From an uncultured bacterium (GTDB taxonomy: Bacteria > Desulfobacterota > GWC2-55-46): a stretch of 64,000 nucleotides of DNA. Under the pieces are notes generated by a model. That model was not told where the DNA came from. It was given only the letters and a program-made list of their open reading frames with translations, and did no database searches. The first letter of the stretch is position 1. Every line of letters begins with the position of its first letter. Positions 57,962 through 64,000 of this stretch are shown piece by piece. The position numbers and the translations under genes are program-made. Location: positions 1 to 64,000 of the forward strand of contig CAJPGC010000014.1 in assembly GCA_905339405.1 (NCBI GenBank). Reading direction: 5' to 3'.

Positions 57962-59328
57962 ATTATGAAAAGCCTCGTCAGTTCTTTCATGTCGGACAAC
58001 TTCTCAAGCTCCCATATTCTCGCGAGTATCTCGTCGGCTTTTTTTCCGGTCAGCGCCCACTCGCTCAAGGCCCTGAACTTCTCCTCGACCTCGCGGTCGG
58101 TCATAGGGTTCATTGGGTGGCCCTTCGGGTATATCATCTCCCCTGTAATTAGCTTGCCGGACTTGAGGGTCACTTCGACCCTGTTCGGTATCGCCGCCGG
58201 GTACATCCTGTCCATGTCAGGGTCTACCTCGACCTTGACCCGCTGCGTGAACCCGATGAGGTCCTCGTCCTCCATTCTCTCGGAGAAGGTCGAGAGGCTG
58301 ACGTTCCCGTCGAGTATGGCCGCGGCCACGAGGAACGGCAGGCTGTGGTCTGCCGTCTCCCTTGTTTTGGGCCGCCACCTCTCGGCCCCTTTGCCGATTA
58401 TCTCGTAGGCGGCCTTGAAGGTCTTAACGACTACCGTGTCGACTTCAATGAGCGCGTCTTCTATCTCGGCTCTCAGGTCTATGGCCGCGCCGATGGCGCT
58501 CTGAGAGTGATATTCGGCGGGGTAGAACTTTATATATGTCTCGTCTATCTTGAAGCCTTCGTTTTGCTCACCGCCGAAATTGGCGGAAAGCCCGATCGGG
58601 CCCGAGACGACCCTTTCGAAGCCGAACTCCCCTTCGAAAACCGGGGACGGCCCGGTCATACCGCCTTTGGCGAGCAGTGCAGAAAAGAGCGCGTCCTTCG
58701 ACGTGTTGGCGAAGGCGCAGCCCTTCCACATCGAAAGCTCTCCCGCCCTCGACTGCCTCAAGGCAGGAGAGATGGTAGCGGCTATGTTAACTGCGTTTAT
58801 TGCCTCTTCCCTCGAAAGCCCGAGCAGCATGGAAGCGGCAGCGGTTGAAGAGAACGCCCCGTAGGCAACGTGGTCCCAGCCCTTTGCCCGCAGGCTCGTA
58901 GAGTCGCAGAGCCTGCACTGTATTTCGTAGGCGGCGATCATCGCGGTCAGAAAATCCTCCCCGCTCCTGCCAGCTGTTTCCGCCGCCGCAAGGCAGGCCG
59001 CGATGTTGTCCGAGGGGTGGGCAGGCTCTTTCGAGAGGTATGTGTCGTTGAAGTCGAGCGCCCTTATCAATGTGCCGTTGGCAAAGGCCGCCGCCTCGAG
59101 AGTCGTCTGCTCTGCCGAGCCGAGTATCGTAGCGCGTAGCCCTGCCGCGACCTGGGGGGCGGCCTCTCTTGCTATCCTCGCCGGGGGCTCCTTGAAAGCC
59201 CCGAGCATGCAGGCGAAGGCGTCTATGAGCCTTTTTTTGGCCTCACGGGCAGTCTGTCCGGGGATTGAGGCATATTTGAGCCCCAGCGCGTAATCTACGA
59301 GCCTTTCCGCTTTCAAACCCTGAGCCAT
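57958..59328 (-). CDS. prpD: MmgE/PrpD family dehydratase (2-methylcitrate dehydratase)
   Basis: 456 residues from ATG 59328 (MAQGLKAERLVDYALGLKYASIPGQTAREAKKRLIDAFACMLGAF); the track start at 59448 adds 40 residues with no family counterpart. Family landmarks: ANGTLIRALDFNDTYLSKEPAHPSDNIAACLAAAE, MLLGLSREEAINAVNIAATISPALRQSRAGELSMWKGCAFANTSKDALFSALLA, KFYPAEYHSQSAIGAAIDL. Dehydrates 2-methylcitrate to 2-methylaconitate. With PrpB it covers two steps of the methylcitrate cycle; prpC and acnD/prpF are absent from the window. Confidence 0.92.
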   Translation of the reverse strand: MAQGLKAERLVDYALGLKYASIPGQTAREAKKRLIDAFACMLGAFKEPPARIAREAAPQVAAGLRATILGSAEQTTLEAAAFANGTLIRALDFNDTYLSKEPAHPSDNIAACLAAAETAGRSGEDFLTAMIAAYEIQCRLCDSTSLRAKGWDHVAYGAFSSTAAASMLLGLSREEAINAVNIAATISPALRQSRAGELSMWKGCAFANTSKDALFSALLAKGGMTGPSPVFEGEFGFERVVSGPIGLSANFGGEQNEGFKIDETYIKFYPAEYHSQSAIGAAIDLRAEIEDALIEVDTVVVKTFKAAYEIIGKGAERWRPKTRETADHSLPFLVAAAILDGNVSLSTFSERMEDEDLIGFTQRVKVEVDPDMDRMYPAAIPNRVEVTLKSGKLITGEMIYPKGHPMNPMTDREVEEKFRALSEWALTGKKADEILARIWELEKLSDMKELTRLFII

Positions 59329-59428
59329 CAGCCATTCCCCGCAGCTTTTTTCAAAACTATAGCTTATAAGAAGGCTCCCGGCAAGCCGCCGGCGTTGCAA
59401 ACCCTGCTTTCGGGTGTATATTTGACGG

Positions 59429-59833
59429 ATGCTTTTGAAAGCTCTCATAGCGGCCCTGCTCTTCGCGCTGCCCTCTTACGCCTCTGGAAGCCTCCATCCT
59501 GAAAGGGAGTACCAGAGGAGGTGGTGCGAAGCTGCCGGAGGGGTTGCAGAGGTCGTCCTCCAGGACAGGGCGAGGGTCGACTGCTTGACGGGCACTCACG
59601 CCGTCGAGGTCGACTTCGCGCCCAAGTGGGCCGAGGCCGTCGGGCAGGCGCTCTATTATTCAATCTCTACAGGGAAGAGCCCTGGCATACTGCTCATAAT
59701 GGAAGGCGTGGACGACGTGAGGTTCCTGAGGAGGCTCATGGACGTTACCGAAAGGAGCGGGATAACGGTATGGGTCACGACGCAGGACGACCTGCCGGGT
59801 AAGAGGGCTGTCTCTAATGGGGAGCGGGAATAG
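59429..59833 (+). CDS. Secreted or periplasmic PD-(D/E)XK-like conserved protein
   Basis: 134 residues. Signal peptide MLLKALIAALLFALPSYAS. The mature part has LQDRARVDCLTGTHAVEVDFAPKWAEAVGQALYYSISTGKSPGILLIMEGVDDVRFLRRLMDVTERSGITVWV. The D...ExD...K spacing (RVDCLTGTHAVEVDFAPKW) and following amphipathic helix look like a minimal PD-(D/E)XK nuclease core, but activity is unproven. Proteins with this sequence pattern occur in proteobacteria and phage-like contexts. Divergent from prpD. A 14-bp inverted repeat overlaps its 3' end. Confidence 0.75.
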   Translation: MLLKALIAALLFALPSYASGSLHPEREYQRRWCEAAGGVAEVVLQDRARVDCLTGTHAVEVDFAPKWAEAVGQALYYSISTGKSPGILLIMEGVDDVRFLRRLMDVTERSGITVWVTTQDDLPGKRAVSNGERE

Positions 59834-59902
59834 TACAGGTATACGTGTGAAAATAATATGAGAGAACCGAGAAAAAACAAAGGCGGGTGAGACAGCCCTC
59901 TT
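59801..59902. repeat. 14-bp perfect inverted repeat spanning the 3' end of a gene
   Basis: AAGAGGGCTGTCTC (59801-59814) and GAGACAGCCCTCTT (59889-59902), 74 nt apart. The first arm is in codons near the C-terminus of the 59429 gene. Next to the second arm is GGCCCGGG-N11-CCCGGGCC (59910-59936), another hairpin without a T-tract. Confidence 0.7.
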
Positions 59903-59956
59903 CCTTGTTGGCCCGGGCGCGAAAGGCTCCCGGGCCACGGCAGGTCTGGTAAAACC

Positions 59957-60421
59957 TTATGATATGTCGACGGTTATCTTCCTGGGCTGCTCCTCTACTA
60001 CTTTAGGCAGCTGGACCGAGAGCACGCCGTCCTTGAGCGTGGCTTTTATGCCGTCCTGCTTTATCTTGAACGGTATGTTGAGCGACCTTGCGTAATACCG
60101 GTAGTTCCTCTCGGAGTAGGTGTAGTTGCCTTCCTTCTGACCGGCCTCTTCCTTTACCTCTCCCTTTATGGTGAGCGTCCCGTCCTGAAGCGAGATGTCG
60201 ATGTCGTCTTTCGCTACGCCGGGCATCTCCGCCCTGACGACTATCTCGGCGGCCCTGTCGATGATGTCGATGGCAGGGGAGACCGTCGCTTCCTGCGCGC
60301 CTGTCTGCCTCTTCCAGGGCGCTTCCGCCTTCCTTGAAGGGAAGAGGTCCTCCCATATCCTGTCCATCTCTTTTCTCATGGACTCCAGTTCTTTCAGCGG
60401 GTTCCATTTGTCGAGCGGCAT
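59957..60421 (-). CDS. Small heat-shock protein, Hsp20/alpha-crystallin family
   Basis: 154 residues. N-terminal arm (PLDKWNPLKELESMRKEMDRIWEDLFPSR), alpha-crystallin domain about 45-140 (SPAIDIIDRAAEIVVRAEMPGVAKDDIDISLQDGTLTIKGEVKEEAGQKEGNYTYSERNYRYYARSLNIPFKIKQDGIKATLKDGVLSVQLPK) and tail PRKITVDIS. ATP-independent holdase for unfolding proteins. Instead of the common IxI tail motif the C-terminus has KITVDI, which may serve the same contact. A strong Shine-Dalgarno (AAAGGAGGA) and a near-consensus promoter drive it. Confidence 0.95.
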   Translation of the reverse strand: MPLDKWNPLKELESMRKEMDRIWEDLFPSRKAEAPWKRQTGAQEATVSPAIDIIDRAAEIVVRAEMPGVAKDDIDISLQDGTLTIKGEVKEEAGQKEGNYTYSERNYRYYARSLNIPFKIKQDGIKATLKDGVLSVQLPKVVEEQPRKITVDIS

Positions 60422-60462
60422 TGGACGGTTCCTCCTTTAAGGGCGTGTGTGATGTTACTTAA

Positions 60463-60491
60463 ATGATAGGGACGGGCTTGCCGGGTGTCAA
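60463..60491 (-). promoter_or_regulatory. Promoter of the Hsp20 gene
   Basis: Minus-strand TTGACA (60491-60486), 17-nt spacer, TATCAT (60468-60463): an almost ideal sigma70 promoter. CTTGACA ... CCCTATCAT also resembles the sigma32 pattern CTTGAAA ... CCCCATNT, so heat-shock control may overlap. Confidence 0.7.
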
Positions 60492-60508
60492 GTAAGGGGG
60501 AGGTGTTT

Positions 60509-61417
60509 TCAGGCTGCGAATAAAAGCGAGACTGTCTGGAGTATGCCGGTTGAGAGGTGGCCGAGGATGATGGATTTTATGGCAGGGACGTAAGATGGGC
60601 CGCCTTCGGGGTTTTTTATAATGTAGAGCGCGCCGGATAAGGCCGGGAGTACCCCAAGCAGCGCGATGAGCGAGAGGGCTGGCATGAAGCCCGCCGAAAC
60701 GGCGGCGATAACGCCCACGAAGGCGCAAAGGACTACGGCAAGAAGGAGGTAGCTTCCGTTTTTTCTGCCGAGGCGCACGATAAGGTTCCGTTTCCCGGCC
60801 CGGGTGTCAGATTCAAAATCCGGGAATTCGTTTACGATGAGGATGGCGGCTATGAGGAAAGAGAGCGGCATCGAGGCGACGGCCGCTTCCATGCTCACTC
60901 CTTTTGTCTGGACCATGCACGCCCCGACGACGGTGAGAAGGCCGAAGCTTACTCCGACTGTAGCCTCCCCGAGCCCCCTTCCCGCGAGAAAGAGCGGCGG
61001 GGCCGAGTAGAAGTAGCCTGAAAGGAACCCCAGGAGGCCGATGGCGAGTATCAGGGGGGTGGCGGCCCAGGCGAGGTAGAGGCCCGCGAGAGTGCCAGCC
61101 GAGACGAGCGCAGCCCCGAGAAAGAAGGTCTCTTCAGGCGTAAGGAGCCCCTTCTGGATGAACCTGCTCCCTCCGGCAAAAGGCGTCAGCGGGGCCTTGT
61201 TGAAGTCGTCGGCACCGTTTTTGGAGTCGTAGTAATCGTTGAGGACGTTCATCCCGGCGTGGTAGCAAAGGGCCGCGAAAAGAGAGAGGGCGAAAAAGAG
61301 CGGGTCGAAAAGGCCGTAAAAGCGCCACGCGACAGCGGCCCCGAGCCCCACCGGCGCAGCTATCGCCGGGAGGAACTGGGGCCTGGTGGCCTTGAAAAAG
61401 GTTGTAAGCCTAGCCAT
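60509..61417 (-). CDS. menA: UbiA-family prenyltransferase, probable MenA
   Basis: 302 residues with eight to nine membrane spans. First Asp-rich site CYHAGMNVLNDYYDSKNGADDFNKAP (NDxxDxxxGAD); second site NEFPDFESDTRAGKRNLIVRLGRK. The pattern and ATRPQFLPAIAAPVGLGAA start fit 1,4-dihydroxy-2-naphthoate prenyltransferase, which makes demethylmenaquinone, rather than the UbiA or heme O synthase groups. Menaquinone would be the quinone pool for the cytochrome pathways here. It overlaps the exchanger gene by eight bases. Confidence 0.88.
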   Translation of the reverse strand: MARLTTFFKATRPQFLPAIAAPVGLGAAVAWRFYGLFDPLFFALSLFAALCYHAGMNVLNDYYDSKNGADDFNKAPLTPFAGGSRFIQKGLLTPEETFFLGAALVSAGTLAGLYLAWAATPLILAIGLLGFLSGYFYSAPPLFLAGRGLGEATVGVSFGLLTVVGACMVQTKGVSMEAAVASMPLSFLIAAILIVNEFPDFESDTRAGKRNLIVRLGRKNGSYLLLAVVLCAFVGVIAAVSAGFMPALSLIALLGVLPALSGALYIIKNPEGGPSYVPAIKSIILGHLSTGILQTVSLLFAA

Positions 61418-62441
61418 TGCCTCCCATTATCATGAAAATGGCTATGAAGACGAAGATGGAGTAGAGGACCCCGTTCACCAGGAATGGCAACGGCGTAATC
61501 TTTTTGACCCTCATGGCGAGGAAGTAGAGCCACAGGCCCGCCAGGATGGTGATGACGCTGCTCGCGAGCACCGTCATGTTGAGGGTCCAGGGCGTAAGGA
61601 ATATGCCTATGGCGGGCAGGAGGCTGCCCTGGAAGACCATCGCGCCCGTGATGTTGCCGACGGCCATAGTGTCCTTGCCTTTTCTTATCCAGAGGATGCT
61701 GTTGATCTTCTCCGGGAGCTCGGTCGCTATGGGAACGATGAGGAGCGAAAGAGCTATGACCGGTATGCGGAGTATCTCCGCGAGGTGCTCGACCCCGCCA
61801 ACGAACCCCTTCGCGCCGAGGATGATGAGGCCGAGACCTATGAGGAGCTGGAGGACGACTATTCCCATGTGGTCCTGCAATATCTTCCCGAGGTAAAGCC
61901 CCTTGCTCTCTTCAGTTGCGTGCCCGTCCTTCACGAGGGCCGCGCTCGCCTTTACCGTCTCCAGGACGTAGTAGAAGTAGGTGAGGACCAGGACGAGGGC
62001 AACGAAGACCCTTACAAGCCTGTACTCCTGCGGGGTGAAGGCCACGAGGAAGGCGAGGGTGAAGGCGAAGAGGAAGAACTCGATATCGCGCCGGAGGCCC
62101 CCTCTTTCGGCCGCCAGAGTGTCGCGTTTCCTCGAGCCCTTGAACTTCCACATCGAAAGGCCGACGAGGAACATCGCCAGAGTCGAGAGCATGAAAGGCG
62201 CGCCCAATATCGCCCCGACGCCGACCTCCTCGCTCACGTGCTCCGAGCTGCCGCCGAATATGGCCACCAGAGGCACCATAGTCTCCGGTAAGGCCGTGCC
62301 CACGGCCGCGAATATGCTGCCTGTGACGCCCTCGGAGAACTTGAGCTTCGACCCGAGCGATTCGATGGCGTTCGTGAATATCTCCGCGGCCGCGATGATG
62401 ACGACAAGCCAGAACAGGAGAATGATTATTTCGTAAGTCAC
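61410..62441 (-). CDS. Sodium/calcium exchanger superfamily membrane protein
   Basis: 343 residues from GTG 62441, seven bases after GGAGG; the track start at 62525 precedes that site. Ten membrane helices in two inverted halves. The alpha-repeat motifs are TGSIFAAVGTALPETMVPLVAIFGG and VPIATELPEKINSILWIRKGKDTMAVGNITGAMVFQGSLLPAIG. Both contain the Pro-Glu pair (LPET; LPEK) that binds cations in CaCA exchangers. The second repeat carries Lys next to the Glu, which may alter ion choice. Transports Ca2+ or another cation against Na+ or H+. Confidence 0.9.
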   Translation of the reverse strand: MTYEIIILLFWLVVIIAAAEIFTNAIESLGSKLKFSEGVTGSIFAAVGTALPETMVPLVAIFGGSSEHVSEEVGVGAILGAPFMLSTLAMFLVGLSMWKFKGSRKRDTLAAERGGLRRDIEFFLFAFTLAFLVAFTPQEYRLVRVFVALVLVLTYFYYVLETVKASAALVKDGHATEESKGLYLGKILQDHMGIVVLQLLIGLGLIILGAKGFVGGVEHLAEILRIPVIALSLLIVPIATELPEKINSILWIRKGKDTMAVGNITGAMVFQGSLLPAIGIFLTPWTLNMTVLASSVITILAGLWLYFLAMRVKKITPLPFLVNGVLYSIFVFIAIFMIMGGNG

Positions 62442-62454
62442 TATTGAGCCTCCT

Positions 62455-63492
62455 CTATTCCCTGGCGGCTTTTCTGACGAGCTCCGCCCGCTCTCCCCTG
62501 AAGAAAAGGAGGAGTACCATGCCAACGACCAGCACTATCGAGCCGGCTATTATGAAGCCTATTCCAGGGTCCTTGTTGATTATGAACATGACGTACGGCG
62601 TGAAGACGTAATCTGCGAGCCTTATCTCGTGGCTTCCGGCGGCAACCGCGTCTCCCGGAGACGAGATGGGGAGGAAGGAGCTGCCGTGGACGCCCGTTAT
62701 CTCGACGTGCGGGTTTGAGAAATTATTCGAGCGATTGTACGGCCTGCCCTCCGGGTCTATTCCGAAATCAGGGTAGATCGCGCCGAGCTTCAGTTCCTCG
62801 CCGTCCGGGGCCGTGAAAGCGCCGTCGAACTCGACGCTTCCGGCCTTGCCGTCGACCTCGAGAACGAGCCCCGAGGGGCTCTGCCCCTGGTCGAAATGGT
62901 AGAAGGCTATGCCCTTGTGTATGAGCGGGGCGTTCATGCCGATGTCACCCCTGGCGACCTGAGCGCCCTTGCCGTCAAGGAGGGTGACGGAAGTCTTGAG
63001 GGAGTCGAGTTCGCCGGTGGGCAGCACGTTCATCTCCGATTTGTCGAGCCTCAGGAAGAGTCCTGCGGCGTTTGGCACAGGGATGGAAGAGCCCTCGAAG
63101 ACGACGTTCCCGTAGCTCCTGAAGCCCCAGACGCTCCCCACGAGATGGCCGAGGAGCGCGATGAGGAAACCGACGTGCACTATGTGTGGGAAGAGGGCTG
63201 CCCAGGGTTTTCTGTTGCGTATGACGGCGTAGACCTTGTCGGCTGTGCAGACAAAGGCGTTGACGCCGAAAAGGGCCGAAAGGACGATCAACGCCCAGAC
63301 CCATGCGGTAAGACGCAGGTACTCCACGCCGAACGAGGACAGGAAAGGCAGAAGGACTTCCTGGTCAAAGGCCCTGAAGAACTGCGGGTAGCGCATGGAG
63401 AGGATGGAGCCCCACGCTGACACCGCGCAGATTAGCGCGGCGAGGATGACTGTAAGATATACGGAAGAGAAAAAACGCCAGACCCTTGTCAT
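62455..63492 (-). CDS. ResB-like cytochrome c biogenesis protein
   Basis: 345 residues. Three N-terminal membrane helices (VYLTVILAALICAVSAWGSIL; RLTAWVWALIVLSALFGVNAFVCTADKVYAV; AALFPHIVHVGFLIALLGHLVGSVWGF), a large periplasmic domain (~130-300) and a C-terminal helix (PGIGFIIAGSIVLVVGMVLLLFF). HxxHVGFLIALLGH contains the conserved His of Ccs1/ResB, which with CcsA/ResC delivers heme to apocytochromes (system II). It fits the many CxxCH proteins of this genome. A ResC partner would be expected further along on this strand, outside the window. Confidence 0.88.
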   Translation of the reverse strand: MTRVWRFFSSVYLTVILAALICAVSAWGSILSMRYPQFFRAFDQEVLLPFLSSFGVEYLRLTAWVWALIVLSALFGVNAFVCTADKVYAVIRNRKPWAALFPHIVHVGFLIALLGHLVGSVWGFRSYGNVVFEGSSIPVPNAAGLFLRLDKSEMNVLPTGELDSLKTSVTLLDGKGAQVARGDIGMNAPLIHKGIAFYHFDQGQSPSGLVLEVDGKAGSVEFDGAFTAPDGEELKLGAIYPDFGIDPEGRPYNRSNNFSNPHVEITGVHGSSFLPISSPGDAVAAGSHEIRLADYVFTPYVMFIINKDPGIGFIIAGSIVLVVGMVLLLFFRGERAELVRKAARE

Positions 63493-63495
63493 CCT

Positions 63496-64000
63496 CTATT
63501 GCCTGAACCACCTGATGATGTTCTCGGCGAGCCGTCTGTTGTCGGACTCCCCGATGAACTTGTTCGCGAACGGGGCGTCGTCCGCCACCACTACGACCTT
63601 GCCCTTGCCGTACTCGGAAACCGCCACTATGCCGAACTCCTGCTGCGGCTCGCCCTTGTCGAACTTCCTGTTCCTGTCCATGTCGGCCCAGGCCTTGGAG
63701 GTCGTGGCGGCCACCGTCATGGCCGGGTCGTTCGCCATGAGCCCCCAGGTGCCGTACACCGACATCTTCTTGACGCCTGAGGTGACAGGGTGAGGGCCGA
63801 AGCTGGTGACGTGGAAGTCCTGGGATTTGTTGTCGATGAGGCCGGAGTTCTCTCCTATCGTGAAGTTGGAGACTATTATGCCGAACGAGTTGGTGAGCTG
63901 CGCGACCGCCGGGGAAATGTGGAGGAGCACCAGCAGGTTGCCGCCTTTTTCGACGAACGTCTCGAGGGCAGATATCTCTTCGCCGGAAAAGGGCTGCACC
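63496..64000 (-). CDS. DUF4350-like periplasmic domain protein (5' truncated by window end)
   Basis: At least 167 residues; the real start lies beyond 64000. VQPFSGEEISALETFVEKGGNLLVLLHISPAVAQLTNSFGIIVSNFTIGENSG, VTSGVKKMSVYGTWGLM, QQEFGIVAVSEYGKGKVVVVADDAPFANKFIGESDNRRLAENIIRWFRQ. The pattern of GGNLLVL, a middle strand set and a closing GKGKVVVVADDAPFxN is that of DUF4350/GldG-like glutamine-amidotransferase-fold domains without a catalytic Cys. The stop is three bases before ResB, so they are cotranscribed. Role unknown. Confidence 0.8.
   Translation of the reverse strand, partial: VQPFSGEEISALETFVEKGGNLLVLLHISPAVAQLTNSFGIIVSNFTIGENSGLIDNKSQDFHVTSFGPHPVTSGVKKMSVYGTWGLMANDPAMTVAATTSKAWADMDRNRKFDKGEPQQEFGIVAVSEYGKGKVVVVADDAPFANKFIGESDNRRLAENIIRWFRQ

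Noticed and set aside
61386-62291. 301-residue + strand ORF opposite the cation exchanger
   Set aside because: Highly charged low-complexity shadow; the opposite strand has the alpha-repeat motifs of a CaCA exchanger.

Overview
The window is a GC-rich, gene-dense bacterial chromosome segment with long co-directional runs and many 1-13 nt gene overlaps. Ile ATA and Arg AGG codons are frequent by eye for such a GC-rich genome. The gene set (valS preceded by a response regulator, menaquinone-type prenyltransferase, ResB cytochrome c assembly, several c-type cytochromes, 2-methylcitrate-cycle genes, ParA/PilZ pair, dispersed CATTGCGAGG and TCATTCTGAGC repeats) suggests a Gram-negative respiratory bacterium of deltaproteobacterial (Desulfobacterota) or related affiliation. 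This is inference; no taxonomic search was possible.

Layout. 1-1300: 3' part of a 23S rRNA gene, the 5S gene and two terminators. 1311-6262: small proteins, a GT39-like membrane glycosyltransferase, an endonuclease V-like protein, a DUF1848 protein and a repeat-bearing intergenic region. 6442-17868: a housekeeping run on the + strand: response regulator, valS, nadC, birA, coaX, TPR protein, EF-G-like paralog, HEAT-like protein, endonuclease IV. 17985-27917: trxB, DUF2130, a set of zinc-ribbon membrane proteins including a K+ channel, a zinc dehydrogenase, a metallo-beta-lactamase hydrolase, an AI-2E transporter / M50 protease / cytochrome b5-like operon, then a ThiI-like / LarE sulfur-transfer pair. 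27969-30674: a 901-residue protein of unknown function with a cryptic class III cyclase-like segment.

30952-38249: a surface-glycosylation locus. It has three tandem TMTC/PMT-like membrane-plus-TPR proteins (the first frameshifted), an embedded GT2 glycosyltransferase, a left-handed beta-helix acyltransferase and a HEAT protein. 38323-49644 (minus strand): a cytochrome locus whose core is a tetraheme exported cytochrome with a strong promoter, a structured leader and its own terminator. It is surrounded by an NHL-propeller lipoprotein, a triheme c7-type lipoprotein, a parvulin isomerase, a monoheme lipoprotein, a diheme/formylglycine-generating-enzyme-like fusion, a second such enzyme without hemes, a membrane spermidine-synthase-like protein and a 646-residue outer-membrane barrel. 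The set looks like a module for building or anchoring an extracellular electron-transfer cytochrome.

49803-64000: ParA-type ATPase plus PilZ protein, phosphoribosyltransferase, CstA, an AT-rich foreign-looking gene between dispersed repeats, TldD, methylisocitrate lyase and PrpD-family dehydratase, a secreted nuclease-like protein, Hsp20 with a near-consensus promoter, then MenA, a cation exchanger, ResB and a truncated DUF4350-like gene at the window edge.

The most promising material for new biology is the cytochrome locus, especially the heme-FGE fusion that keeps a CX4C pair while its neighbour has lost it, the cyclase-like 901-residue protein, and the three-paralog glycosylation operon with a frameshift in a CT-rich tract.
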